A stretch of 64,000 nucleotides of DNA from Acanthaster planci (Eukaryota; Echinodermata; Asteroidea; Valvatida; Acanthasteridae). A program made the position numbers and the translations under genes. The notes below the pieces were generated by a model that was not told where the DNA came from, made no database searches, and saw only the letters and a program-made list of their open reading frames with translations. Positions 35,333 through 46,863 of the stretch are shown one piece after another. Numbering within the stretch: the stretch's first letter is position 1; every line of letters begins with the position of its first letter. Where the stretch lies: contig NW_019091360.1 in the NCBI RefSeq assembly GCF_001949145.1, positions 3,343,047 to 3,407,046 on the forward strand, written 5' to 3'.

Positions 35333-38300
35333 TCACTGGGCCAGCATATTCACTACCACCTCTGCAATCTCCCGCTCCGTGGGGAGTCCAGGTACCTGAC
35401 GCTGCAGGCTCTGGAGACCGCCGTTGCTGGCAAATTTGATCGGCTCCAAGCTGTGGTTGGCTGGGGCTGGGTCCTGCAAACTGCCCAGCATGAAAGTTGG
35501 TTGGTGCTGGGGCTGGAAGGAGGGGGACAACGTGTGCAGCACTGGGGAGCACGTCTTTTGCGTAGCACTAACGCCGTTGCTGGTAGTGACATTGACAGCA
35601 GATGGTAGGCTGGTGACCGGATGATGTTTCTTACAATGCGATTTAAGTGTGTGGCTTTGTGTGAAGCCTTTGCCACACTTCTTACACACGTGAGGCTTTT
35701 CGCCTGTGTGGACAGTCTGGTGCCGGGTCAGGTCCGACTTGTTCGTGAATGCCTTACTGCAGTGTGGGCAGGGGTACGGCCTCTCCCCCGTGTGGACTCG
35801 TTCGTGGTACTCCAGCCCCGTGTTCCACTTGTAGGTCTTAGGGCAGAACTTGCACTTGAAGGGCTTGTAGCCTGTGTGGATGCGCATGTGGCTCTTGAGC
35901 GTGTTGTACGACTGCACCTCAACGCCACACGTCATGCAGCGTATTGGACCGCCCTCGAGCTCTGGATGCTTGGCGATCAAGTGACGCTTCAGCCGGCAAG
36001 CGTAGGGGAAGCTGGTACTGCAGTGCGGGCATTGATGTACAGACACCTCGTTCCGATGCTCCCACATGTGTGGGATGAGGCTCCGCCTCCATTTGAAGGT
36101 AGCTCCGCAGATTTCACATAAATACTCCTGTTTCTCTCTCGGCGCTGACTTTGTATCTCTGGGTAGTCGCTGTCGTGGGTAAGCTGGCGTGCGACGCGTT
36201 CGACTGTTTTGTCTCTTCTTTCTCTGACTCTTTACAGTCTGAAGGATCTCCTTCACCAGAATGTCATTGATGCGACTGCCAGACTTGTCTCCAGCCTCCT
36301 CCTCCGAACACTTTTTCTTCCTTTTGATTTTGGACCTAAATTTCTCTTTGCGTTTTCTTGGCTGTCCCTCTTTTGTCCCATCGGACGCCTTGTCCTCGAG
36401 ACTACAACTGCACAGACTCACCTGCACACCAACCGAAATGCCTTGTGTTCTAGTCTGACAGTTAGCACCCACCCCATTTTCACAACTGTGGATTCCTCCA
36501 TCAGTGGATGATGAACCCCCGAGGTTAACACTACAGAGTTGGACGGTCTGACAACCTCCATCTAAGGAGCATGAGGTCTGAACTGTTGTGGTACCACTTA
36601 GAGAGTTTACACAAGTGATACTCGATGTACCACTAACCAAGATGGGCATCGTTGATTGGACAGACAAACAAGGACAGTTGTCACTGTTACGCCTAGCCAT
36701 CATTCTCTGCTGCGACTGCAGCCTACAAAGTCATGAACAGAAACGAACACAGTTTAGTTCCGGAGAGAATGAATCCCCAAATTCCAATGTAATAAGGTAT
36801 TTGCCGTGCTCCAGAAGAGTCAAGAGTGACTTTGTTGTCTATTTATAAGGGCCAAAAAATAGTTTTTTATATGCCATGGCTTACCTGTGTGAATCATGAG
36901 GTCTGTGAGTGATTACAATATCAAACCAGCATCTTCGTTAACCCATCATGAATGAACTTGAGCCAAGGCATGCGACGGAAACGCTGTACTTCCAACTATT
37001 TGTAATGCAGATGTTTTTATTTAAAACGCCAAGGGTACAGTATGCCCCCAGTAAATACATGTACCCTCAGGAAGCGTGATTTCACAATGCACAGCCTCAG
37101 TCCGATAAGGGACAATGTGAAACACTATCTCCAAATCTTCACCCCCTCCCAAAAAAAGGAAGTACACTAAAGAAACTTAAAGTCAGCATATTACTGAAGC
37201 ACGTGAATATGATTGCTTTCAAATGTCAAACCAGGTGAAATTAGGGTCGGACATTCAACAGTTTCAGACCATTTGTAATATATGTATTTCTTCTTTTCTG
37301 TATACCAGTAGCAGATCTGATAGGACAAGGTAAAAAGTCACCAGAGAGAAATCCAATTTATTGATGTTACTCTGGTTTTGGTGTTGACGGTGTGTTCTTA
37401 TGTGACTTTAGGGTATGTCTGTTCGAAAGCTGGTTATGACAGAGTGAGCTTGTTCACGCTAGTTCACGTTGTCTGACCACTTTTGGGGGGGCCTAATGCC
37501 CCACTCGTCACTGTTTCGGTCTTCTAAAGCCACAATACCTCTGTTTCCAGCAGTTATATCTCACCTTTTCACTCTTTCCGACACCACAAGGTGATGTAGG
37601 AAGTCGCTGGTGGTCTCAAATCCGCCCTCAATCTGCAGTGCTCTCAGCTCATTGGTCAAGCCCGGGTGAAGGGTCAGAGTGTCGGTGGTCGGCTGCCTGT
37701 CTGCTGTTGGCTGTTGGTACTCGGGCAGTTGCGGGTAACCAGTGTAAACCAGTTGTGAACTGTGGTTGCCTGACACAGAGATGTTGCTTGTTTGCAAACT
37801 GTGGGCAGTCAGGTCAAACATTGAACTCGATGGCGGTACGTGTACAATTTTAAAAATAAAAGGGGCATGTACATGCGATTGTATGAACTCGCACATTTTA
37901 ATGGGATTTTCACCACTTGCCAGGCATGTAACTTGGACTTTGACAAAAAACAAGGAACTACCAATCTTGACAAGACATTGTACAGTGTTTTTAATTTTCA
38001 GTGGCATGAGTGTGAAGTGAAAAACAAGAAAATCAGCTGATCCAAGGAAACGTTGCATGCCTGTACTGCATACGACAGAGCATCAATCAACTGTGTCCAA
38101 AGAAACCTCTGGTTTCCTGTACATGTACAGTATGTATTCTAACACATTCTTTCTACCGTTTGTCACCAGACTACTCAATGGTCAATCTCTAAGTTGATTA
38201 CGGAATTAAATCATTAGGCTTTAATCTCGAGTGCAAAATGCCGGAGAAAATTTTGGAGAATTGTTTTTAGCTAGAGTGAGGGAAGTTGGGCTGAGTTTAA

Positions 38301-38694
38301 ATTGGAAAAATCTGCTATGGTCGAAAGTTTTCTCTTATCCTGCCATCACCTTAGACCTTGTGCATACACATGTATGTACATGTACATGCAAGTCCTATGG
38401 GCCAACAAAGAAAAATTTTAGGTTTTTTGAAAGAAACTGTTTTTAAACTTCAAAAGTTAGTGTTTCTTCATCCAATGTACACTTGTTGGTAGCTTTCAAG
38501 TCAAGGAAGAGACAACGTGGCAAGACAAGGAACCCTTGCACAAAATTCTGCAGACAATTCCATGCGACCTACTTGTTGACTTTTTCTGCCTCTAAGAGAT
38601 GCTGCAAAACTGTTTCGTTGGGAAGCGCCTCTGTGGACGCCGGGTAGGCGGGGAGTACCAAGTGTGACTGATTGCTACCCTGATGTGTTGCCAT
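35333..38694 (-). CDS. C2H2 zinc-finger protein ZF-C (three coding exons)
   Basis: Minus-strand exons are 38573-38694, 37565-37825 and 35333-36722, all joined in phase 2, giving 590 residues. The start at 38694 (acc ATG G) has a good Kozak context. Exon 3 enters at ttgtag|GCTGCAG and reads through LQSQQRMMARR. If translation instead began within exon 3 at 36703, the product would be 456 residues. Exon 3 encodes a cysteine- and serine-rich region with SVGVQVSLCSC, a basic stretch (RKRKEK, KIKRKKK), then six C2H2 fingers, and it ends in PTEREIAEVVVNMLAQ. Fingers 2-6 match ZF-A finger by finger (for example NTGLEYHERVHTGERP against HTGLEYHERIHTGERP). Its finger 1 keeps both histidines, unlike ZF-A. 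Expected role: nuclear DNA-binding regulator. The acceptor of exon 2 has a weak pyrimidine tract, so the exon 1 to exon 2 junction is less certain. Confidence 0.82.
37565..37825 (-). CDS. ZF-C exon 2, symmetric phase 2-2 exon with shared helical motif
   Basis: This exon is 261 bases (87 codons), enters in phase 2 and leaves in phase 2 at AAAAG|gtgaga. It can therefore be included or skipped without a frameshift, or used as an alternative first exon from the ATG at 37821. Its end, GGFETTSDFLHHL followed by SERVK, resembles ZF-B exon 1 (SGYTKSPDFIHWL). Its front, GNHSSQLVYTGYP, resembles ZF-C exon 1 (GSNQSHLVLPAYP). Both ZF-C exons end with an E-[KR]-V-[NK]-type sequence in the same phase, which suggests exon duplication. 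Confidence 0.6.
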
Positions 38695-38953
38695 GGTAAC
38701 AGGCAAATCTGTTGGTTTATGAGAGACAGTAGAAAACATATTAATACACACAATAATACATGTACCAGTGTGATCTCCCACTTTGAAACAATAATTCCCA
38801 AGGATTCTTTTGTGTTGAAAATAGAACAGATTTATGACACTTGTGTTTATTTTCCAACTTTTTCAAACTTCTTACTGCTTGTATTTAAGTCCCAAACTAA
38901 CCTTTGAGGTCCAAACAGTCTTTGTTCCTTATAATGGCCATTAATACTGTTCT

Positions 38954-39342
38954 TTAACCCTAACCATTTAGGCCCTTTTTGCTGGGAACCCTCCTATATC
39001 CTCCAGAATCCTCCAATTTGGGGGGTGAGAAACTTCCTCAATCCTCTGAAATTTCTTGAAAATGTTACTTGGAGGTGTGCCTACTGCCTCAATCCTTCAA
39101 AATCCTCCGGCAATTCCTGTCATTTTGTTGAGGCAGGGCAAATGGCATTTTTGAGCAGTGCAGATGATTCAAAAGAAATATCGGGCTGAATTTATGCATG
39201 ACTGAGCAAGAACAACACAAGGTCTCACCCACGACCTTCACTCATGGCATCCTTCGCAATCAGCCATGCACGATTGCCATTCACCCTCAATCTTCCAAAA
39301 CCACCCGAAGGATTTTGGAGGATTGAGGAGGATTAAGGTTAA
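38954..39342. mobile_element. TTAA-bounded foldback element, about 390 bases
   Basis: It begins TTAACCCTAACC and ends GGATTAAGGTTAA, with repeated CCTCAATCCTCC / GGAGGATTGAGG blocks facing each other near both ends. It shares termini and interior with the 59-base element at 31643-31701. Confidence 0.6.
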
Positions 39343-40849
39343 TGATTTTGTGGGAGAAACAGAGACAGAAAATGTGAAATTCTTTCCTGGAATCTTAGAG
39401 GTCCATGCCCAGATACAAGACTCCCTCTACACAAGCCTACAAAAACGAGACCGGTCTAAAAAATTCTGAGTGTTTTCTAAGTAAATGCTATAATTTGTCT
39501 TTCAATGACATGCCATCATCACATTCTGATGGCTGAAACATGTATGTCACCCTGGGGATGGCTTAGTGAAGATAATTTCATCGTCTTGGCTTAGTACGAG
39601 AAAGCACACAATGGCCAGGAAAACAATGGGGCAACTGAAGAACAAAACATCTTCCAAATTTGCAAACATCCTCACGTCATCAAAATTCATGCATATTAAT
39701 ATTTGCGCGCCTGCCTTTCCCGTCGCGTATCTTTTTGTTTACAATGCGCACTGGCGCAGTTTGAACCTTCGAAGATTTGAATGTCACTTGTCCTTCACTG
39801 GCAGCCAAGATGTGGAAAATCAAGGCATTTCCTGTGAGCATTTGGATTAGCTTATGAACTTATTAGCTTATTTTTCAAATCCTGGCAACGTTCAATTACT
39901 CAGTGATATCAATGACCCAAACAATTCGCTCTTTGCACGCTGCCGCCATAGGCATGCAGAACCTGGATCTGGCAGCTTTACACAATAAATAAAGCCGGTT
40001 CAGTGATTCCTGTGTATGTTGCTTTATATGTAATTTTGCGTGTGCTGCATTAGGTCTTACATGTACATGAATACCATGTGATTGGACAAAGCAAGTCTGA
40101 CGCACTTCAGTGTACAAGCTGTCAGTTCGAGGCTCTGCGTGCCCATGGAAGCCGCATGCAAACAGCCAACAGCAAAAATCCCCAACGGACTTCACGAATG
40201 TACCGGTACATCATTTGCAAGCCAAACAGTTGCTTTTTTTCTCAACAACAGAGGCGTGAAAATGTGGAGCATCAAAAGGGGCCTTGCACTTTGAAATTTT
40301 TTTACACATACAAAAAATAATTAAAAAACACTATTTATAAGATGCTTAATATTTCAGGGGAATATTTATAAACTATAATTTTCCAAGTATATTTCTGGTA
40401 TTTCTGGAGTATTTGAGTTGCTATGTTAGTGCAATTTGTTCAAATCTTACATGCAAGTCCAAGTGCAGGTATTGCATAGCAAGGTGCAACCCAAAGGCCC
40501 TAGGCCTACATGTACATTACGTTATGGTTGGTAGTTCACGGAATAAGAAAGGCCATCAACGCATTGCCGCGTTCATGCTGGAATTTTTTTTTGTGTATGC
40601 AGATCTATGTGAAATTTTTTTCTGTGGATGTTTCTGTTTTGTTGAATATAAAAACTAATAGTTTTCATTTATTTTACAAAACCAAAAATGTAATTCGTAC
40701 AAATGAAACCAGTAAAGAAAAGACACAGGTCACTGGCTGTTGTTGGCTGACACAAGTGTACATCATGTTTTAATCGGCAGAACATGTGAAACAAGTCCTC
40801 TGCAACCAAGGGCTGAAGGGTACAGGTGCTATTCTCCCACCATGATGAC
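39343..40849. other. Spacer upstream of ZF-C with a foldback
   Basis: This lies upstream of the leftward ZF-C gene, so its promoter and any non-coding first exon may be here. A locally CpG-rich patch (GCGCGCC, CGTCGCG) at about 39700-39755 is one candidate. An inverted repeat occupies 39931-40163. No gene was recognised. Confidence 0.4.
39931..40163. repeat. Foldback repeat
   Basis: A 36-base arm at 39931-39966 (CTTTGCACGCTGCCGCCATA onward) is matched in inverted orientation at 40127-40163, with roughly one mismatch in five. The reading frame spanning it is incidental. Confidence 0.55.
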
Positions 40850-42040
40850 CAAAGCATACTGGGAAGTTCTTGATGAGCAAAAATTCATCTGAGGAACAGC
40901 TCATACATTCGGAATTCCCAAAGCAACACTTAGGGATCGTGTCAGAGGGGGAATCGGAGCTGAAGCAATGAAGTCTGGGAGAGATCCTCTCTTCTCGCTC
41001 AATGAGGAAGCTCAATTGGCCGACCACGTCAAGAGAAGGGCTAGCTACGGACACGGCTACAGCCATTCAGAGGTGGTTGACATTTAAATAAAAGATGCCA
41101 AGAAGAGCCATTCACAGAGTTGTGGTTGTATAATTTCTTGAAGAGACGGCCTGAATTAAAAGTGACAAAGCAAAGAGGTCCTGAGCTCCTTGGAGCAATG
41201 GCTACATGTACATCAGAAGAGGTGGTAGCAACAAACTACATAGAGCTGGATAACATCCGTACCAAGTACTGGTACAACCTACATGTACCTGTAAAGATGT
41301 CACCAGAAAGAGCATACCGGGACAACATTGATGAAAAGGGCCTGAAGTTCAATCACACTCCTCCCTCAATCGTCATAGCAACATCATCAACACCTGCAGT
41401 TACATCTGGCAAACAATCTATCATTACTATCATAGGTTGTGGCAATGTCCTAGGGCAGCAGATATCTGTACCCCCATACAATGTATTTCCCGGAAAAAGG
41501 ATGAGACAGGAGCTCCTTATTAGCAGCTACCCCGGCGCTGATGGAACAGTGAATGAAACCGGATAGTCCAACTCGGATATCTTCATGACATACTTAACAA
41601 CTCATTTTCAGAAGTACTCTGTGCGTGGTCATGAAGATGAGCCAGTACTAGTGTTTTACGATGGCCACAACTCTCACATTTCACTGACAGTGATTGCCTA
41701 GGCAAAGAAGAATGACATCATACTTTTCATTCTACCGGCAGTCCGGCACATACCAGCCACATACTTCAGCCCCTGGATGTTCACTGCTTTGGACACTTTC
41801 AGAGGGTGTACAATGCAGAATGCCACACGCACATGTGGGCCAACTCCTGTATCGGAATTGACAAATTTGCGATATGCGGATTGGCATGCAAGGCTTATGA
41901 GAAGGCACTCTCACCGGGAAACCTGCAAAGTTCCTTCAGGAAGGCAGGAATTCACCTGTTGGATCCAACGGTCATCACTAAATCGGCATTCGTTCATGCA
42001 AAGATTCTTTGCAAACCTCAACGTACTACGATTGAATAGC
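40850..42040 (+). pseudogene. Decayed pogo/Tigger-like (jerky-type) DDE transposase
   Basis: Pieces of a DDE transposase occur in the expected order. First comes a psq-type helix-turn-helix end (FGIPKATLRDRVRGG, about 40909). A linker (FSLNEEAQLADHVKRR) and a CENP-B-like segment (NFLKRRPELKV, about 41133) follow. The catalytic part has NIDEKG, GCGNVLGQQI and PGKRMRQELL, then a YDGHNSHIS block and the C-terminal SFRKAGIHLLDP (about 41935). The copy is dead: the first part ends at a TAA near 41087, TAG stops interrupt conserved sequence at 41564 and 41699, and frame changes are needed around 41080 and 41750. The family normally cuts and pastes DNA through CAGT-type terminal repeats; none was identified flanking this copy. 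Confidence 0.88.
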
Positions 42041-42442
42041 AAGTGTCAACAATGACTCATCAAGATCAGCAGCAGATGCCCTACAAGGTGGTCAGAATTA
42101 TGATTCATCAACAGAACAGTGTGAGCAGCTTCAACAGAAATGCACTAATGGAGTAGAAGACGTGGATACGTTTTTCAAGGGGAAAGTATGACGACTGTCT
42201 GATTGTCGAGAAAGGTGGTGACAATGAGCTGTCTACCTGAAGAATCAGATCAAGTCAGCGAAGATGAAATCGGAGAAATACTGTGTTTGTTGTCGGTACC
42301 ATCCAATTGAGCTAGCGCAGTCTGACTGCATTTACAAATGCATTTCACATCTTGTCAGCGGAGGAATAACTGACCCGTCGACTGATGGAATAGGTTGGGG
42401 CGGACATCTGGGACTATCACATAATGGGGGTAGCGAACACCA

Positions 42443-42612
42443 CGCCAGTGAAAACAACTGTGACCATGGTGACTCATGCAAACCAGCCAGTCAGAGGATC
42501 GAGCTATTCAATCTTTTCTTTGATCAGTATGTACACGCGTGCACACGTCGCACTTGTTTTCACCAGCACAGTGTGGTTGGTACCCACCATTTTGCGAATG
42601 TCCCGGAAGTGT
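42443..42612 (+). repeat. Dispersed repeat, copy A
   Basis: About 170 bases similar to 44201-44365 in the same orientation. Shared blocks include CGCCAGTGAAA, GACCATGG, CAATCTTTTCTT-GATCAGTATG, TTTTCACC and ATTTTGCGAA. The parent element is not recognised. Confidence 0.7.
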
Positions 42613-44005
42613 GTCTCGAGCCAAAACCTGTACGGTGTTTGTCATATCTTTGAAGCTACATGTAACTGAACAGACTCAAAATATCCATAACTTTTAGAAT
42701 TTTGACCGGTCCTCCAAGAACTTGACAAGGCATGTTACGGTTAGGCAGTCCAAACATTAAAAAGGCACTGCAAAACTTGCAGTGTTAATATGATGCTTAT
42801 TCATCTTGGAGACCTGTACGTTTTCCGGTTGGTACAAAGACTACAAATAGGTGGATAGAGGTGTTGTCAAAAACTTCAATCTATTCCTTTCAAGGGGTCA
42901 TGCTATTTAGCATCAAAAAGCATCAACAAGGTATTCACGCATATTTATGCAAAGATTTTTCATTTACAATGTTAATTAGGCTCCTACATGTACATATCAA
43001 ATTCACTGTGTCGTATCTATCTGAAATAATATTTGAGTGTTGAAATTTGAGTGACAAAGTCGGGCCTGTTTATGCAATCTGACTGGCTGTCATCTTGTTT
43101 TCACGTGGATGGCAGAGGAAAGAAAGATGGAGGCCCTCATAAATCGCAAAAATTTTTCAATTTCCTGTGAGAATCTGGAAACAAATTCTGTGTTTCTCTT
43201 ACACAGTGGCAAGGGTTAGAGTCTCTAAATTATGATAAAATGACTTTAAAATCTGTAGACGGTGTTTTCAAGTTGTTGACGCTTTGTTGACGCTACTTGT
43301 GTGTTTATTTTTATATTACAGGTTTTGCCCTTACCCAACGTATGCTCAGTGCTTGTCCGAGAGCTTGGGAAAGAAAAAGGACACTCTACTGTGTGCCTTG
43401 AATATACAACAGGTGACCTCATAATCTCCTCAATTTTTTTTTAAATTCATATCACTGCAGAAAATTCAAAATAACTCGATTAAAAACTCGTACATTGTTC
43501 GTAGTACGTGTAGGCCTACACCCATGTCATACCGTAACACTGTACTGTAGGCCTATGTACATAGGCTCATAATTAAGATCCTTTGTCCTATAAAGAGTAT
43601 TTGCTGGGCCGTGTTTACGGGCGAAATGCGTAACATAATACGTGCGAGAAAATTTAAACGGCAGTCTAGTAACATACATGTACATCGTGGACCAGAACGC
43701 GCACTCCGATCCATTTGTAAATACCTCACAAAAGTCCCATTTTTGTCCAAGCCGTGATCCAAGCAAAACTGACTTCTTGGGTTGTTAAAAAAACTTTATC
43801 AAAGGTAAGACAAAGATCAACACAAAAAGCTGAAAGTTTGGTTTAATTAGGCACTTACAGTTCAACTACTTCGCACAACTGATCGATCCTCGCGCAAGCT
43901 TCTGCACAACTCCCATGCACGAAACTCCAGCTGGCTATGCCATGTGGGTTTTGTTTATCCAAATTCAATCCCAGAATTCCTTGCGCACCCGAAACATCGA
44001 AATGG
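42613..44005. other. Spacer with no recognised gene
   Basis: AT-rich sequence with several AGGCCT-centred palindromes around 43510-43570 and one TACATGTACATCG stretch near 43676. No coding evidence was seen. Confidence 0.4.
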
Positions 44006-44145
44006 CTTATTGCTGATGATGAGTGATTTTACGCAATGTTAGAGAGGCACTGTGGGAAGGAAAAGGGGGCAGTGTTTGCTCCTTTGTCCTGCCCATAGTG
44101 CCTTTCTACCATTGTGCAAAACAACTCACGCGCATCAGCAATAAG
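44006..44145. repeat. Long hairpin (foldback element) beside assembly gap
   Basis: Two arms of about 64 bases, 44006-44069 and 44082-44145, are inverted copies (CTTATTGCTGATG, AATG-TAGA-AGGCACT-TGGG and AGGA-AAAG blocks) around a loop of about 12 bases. The near-complete pairing fits a MITE; a transcribed hairpin is also possible. Confidence 0.65.
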
Positions 44146-44200
44146 GCTTATTAATGGGGCAGCGCAGACATGCAGGATTCTCACAAAAAGACAGGTACTG

Positions 44201-44365
44201 CGCCAGTGAAACAGCGACCATGGCGATGTACACATATACAAGCCAGTCCGAGGATCGGTTACACAATCTTTTCTTCGATCAGTATGTGGGCACGCACTCA
44301 TTGCAGTTATTTTCACCGGCACGGTGTGGTTGCTACCCATAATTTTGCGAAACTCCCAGACGTCC
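44201..44365 (+). repeat. Dispersed repeat, copy B, cut by assembly gap
   Basis: Second copy of the 42443-42612 repeat. The match runs up to the last base before the N run, so the repeat probably continues into the gap and may be why assembly failed there. Confidence 0.7.
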
Positions 44366-45166
44366 NNNNNNNNNNNNNNNNNNNNNNNNNNNNNNNNNNN
44401 NNNNNNNNNNNNNNNNNNNNNNNNNNNNNNNNNNNNNNNNNNNNNNNNNNNNNNNNNNNNNNNNNNNNNNNNNNNNNNNNNNNNNNNNNNNNNNNNNNNN
44501 NNNNNNNNNNNNNNNNNNNNNNNNNNNNNNNNNNNNNNNNNNNNNNNNNNNNNNNNNNNNNNNNNNNNNNNNNNNNNNNNNNNNNNNNNNNNNNNNNNNN
44601 NNNNNNNNNNNNNNNNNNNNNNNNNNNNNNNNNNNNNNNNNNNNNNNNNNNNNNNNNNNNNNNNNNNNNNNNNNNNNNNNNNNNNNNNNNNNNNNNNNNN
44701 NNNNNNNNNNNNNNNNNNNNNNNNNNNNNNNNNNNNNNNNNNNNNNNNNNNNNNNNNNNNNNNNNNNNNNNNNNNNNNNNNNNNNNNNNNNNNNNNNNNN
44801 NNNNNNNNNNNNNNNNNNNNNNNNNNNNNNNNNNNNNNNNNNNNNNNNNNNNNNNNNNNNNNNNNNNNNNNNNNNNNNNNNNNNNNNNNNNNNNNNNNNN
44901 NNNNNNNNNNNNNNNNNNNNNNNNNNNNNNNNNNNNNNNNNNNNNNNNNNNNNNNNNNNNNNNNNNNNNNNNNNNNNNNNNNNNNNNNNNNNNNNNNNNN
45001 NNNNNNNNNNNNNNNNNNNNNNNNNNNNNNNNNNNNNNNNNNNNNNNNNNNNNNNNNNNNNNNNNNNNNNNNNNNNNNNNNNNNNNNNNNNNNNNNNNNN
45101 NNNNNNNNNNNNNNNNNNNNNNNNNNNNNNNNNNNNNNNNNNNNNNNNNNNNNNNNNNNNNNNNNN
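44366..45166. other. Assembly gap (801 N)
   Basis: Run of undetermined bases. Reading frames reported across it have no meaning. Confidence 0.99.
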
Positions 45167-46863
45167 GAAACGAAAATTTTCCTCATGCATGTCATAGAAA
45201 ATGTTTTTCACTTTCAGTTGATCGTGCCAATTGAGGGCGCTCATTAAAATAAACATGTAACTTGTTTTTACTCCCCAGCCCCTCTTTCGATGCGTTCTGC
45301 GCTATCGTAAACGGACGATAACCTCTCTTTTTATCTTTGTTGACTTTAACAATAGTAATTCCTGATAGTAAACAATAAATCTTACAACAAAAAAGATTGA
45401 AACTACATAATTTGGGTGATATGTTCTGGGGTCGAGTGTGTGATCGGTATGTTTTCGCATCACAGTTTGGTGTAGGCCGACGGACTCAATCCATCCACCT
45501 GTCCACAGCACTACCATAATCATATCCACGACTGAAAATTAGTGAATCGAAACAGCGCCCTCTCGTTCACCGGCAGAATCACAACTAAATCCTTTCAAAG
45601 GGCGGGGCGTACTATATTCTGAACCACAAAGGGGCAGGGGCCTTGTAGAAGACTTTCACTAAACCCCAATTAGTGTCATCTTCAAATATATTTATTTTGG
45701 CAGTCGAACAAAATTTAGACACACTCCCAACATCCGCCCCCAAAATGGCATGTGAATGTAGGTCTGAATTAGATCTCAATCCGCTCCAAATGGAACAAAA
45801 GGGGGCGTGTTTTTTGGTACTTATAGGTGCGCAATGAGGCATAGAAGTACATGCGCATTTGATGCAGAGCACACTGAGTACACGTAACTAATTTAATCCA
45901 GCATGTATGGTCTTTGCGTACACACAGAACGCATGCATGAACCCGCTTGTAACCACCTATCTTTCTTTCGCCAAGTGGGGGCGCATTTCAGCTCAAGGCG
46001 GATATACTTTCCAGTATGAAACTACAGCACAAACCTGCACGTTCAGTTCACTTCCAAATTTTACACTTAAAACAAAATGCAAACTTTAGTAAAAAAAAAG
46101 AATCAATAAGAAACACCACAAGTAAAATTATGTACAAGGCAAATGTCCTTTAATATTCCTCAATAAAAACGACTACTTTCTGAGAAAACTGAACTCTGAA
46201 GCTGCTCCATCTCAACCAAAAAAACAAAAAACAACCCTGCATGGACATTTTATCGACCACCAATGGACCTCAGTACACCGTTCTTTCTTCATTTGGCCCA
46301 GACCTTTGGGGAAAAGGGTTCCTACTCAAACATTACGGAGGTATAATGCATTGCCCAATCCAAACAGCACATTTGATTGTAAGACTAAAGGTCTTTGAAA
46401 ACCTCAGATTTCAAGTTCTCTTCTTAAATTTCCGCTGGATTTCCATTCAAAACATTTCCAAAGTGGTCAAACAATATAACAATGCCTGTCCTGATATTTT
46501 GACAACAGTTCAACTCCTTTAATAAAACAAACACTGCACTAAAAATATACACCTGTGGTAATACAGTGTAATAATACTTTTTATGGCACAATCTTAAAAT
46601 GTACAAATATATGTCATACAACATAAAAATGTTCATGTTATATTACAAAGTGGTTCAATTGAAAATTACACACCTCATACAAACAATAGAGCAGAAAAGG
46701 AAGCATAATTTGATATTCCTAGGTGAATCTGGAAAAAAAAGAGAGTCAATCTTGCCACTTTCATAGATAAGAGAATTTCTAGAAAGGGACGATAAGAACA
46801 TTTTATAAGATGTCAAATGTCATATAATAGCTAAGCATGGAATTAAAAGAACAAGTCCCGTGT

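Noticed and set aside
35621-36121. 166-codon plus-strand frame across ZF-C
   Set aside because: It is an antisense shadow of the finger-coding exon.
44029-45256. Reading frames of 300-388 codons around 44.0-45.2 kb
   Set aside because: They are almost entirely made of undetermined bases in the assembly gap.
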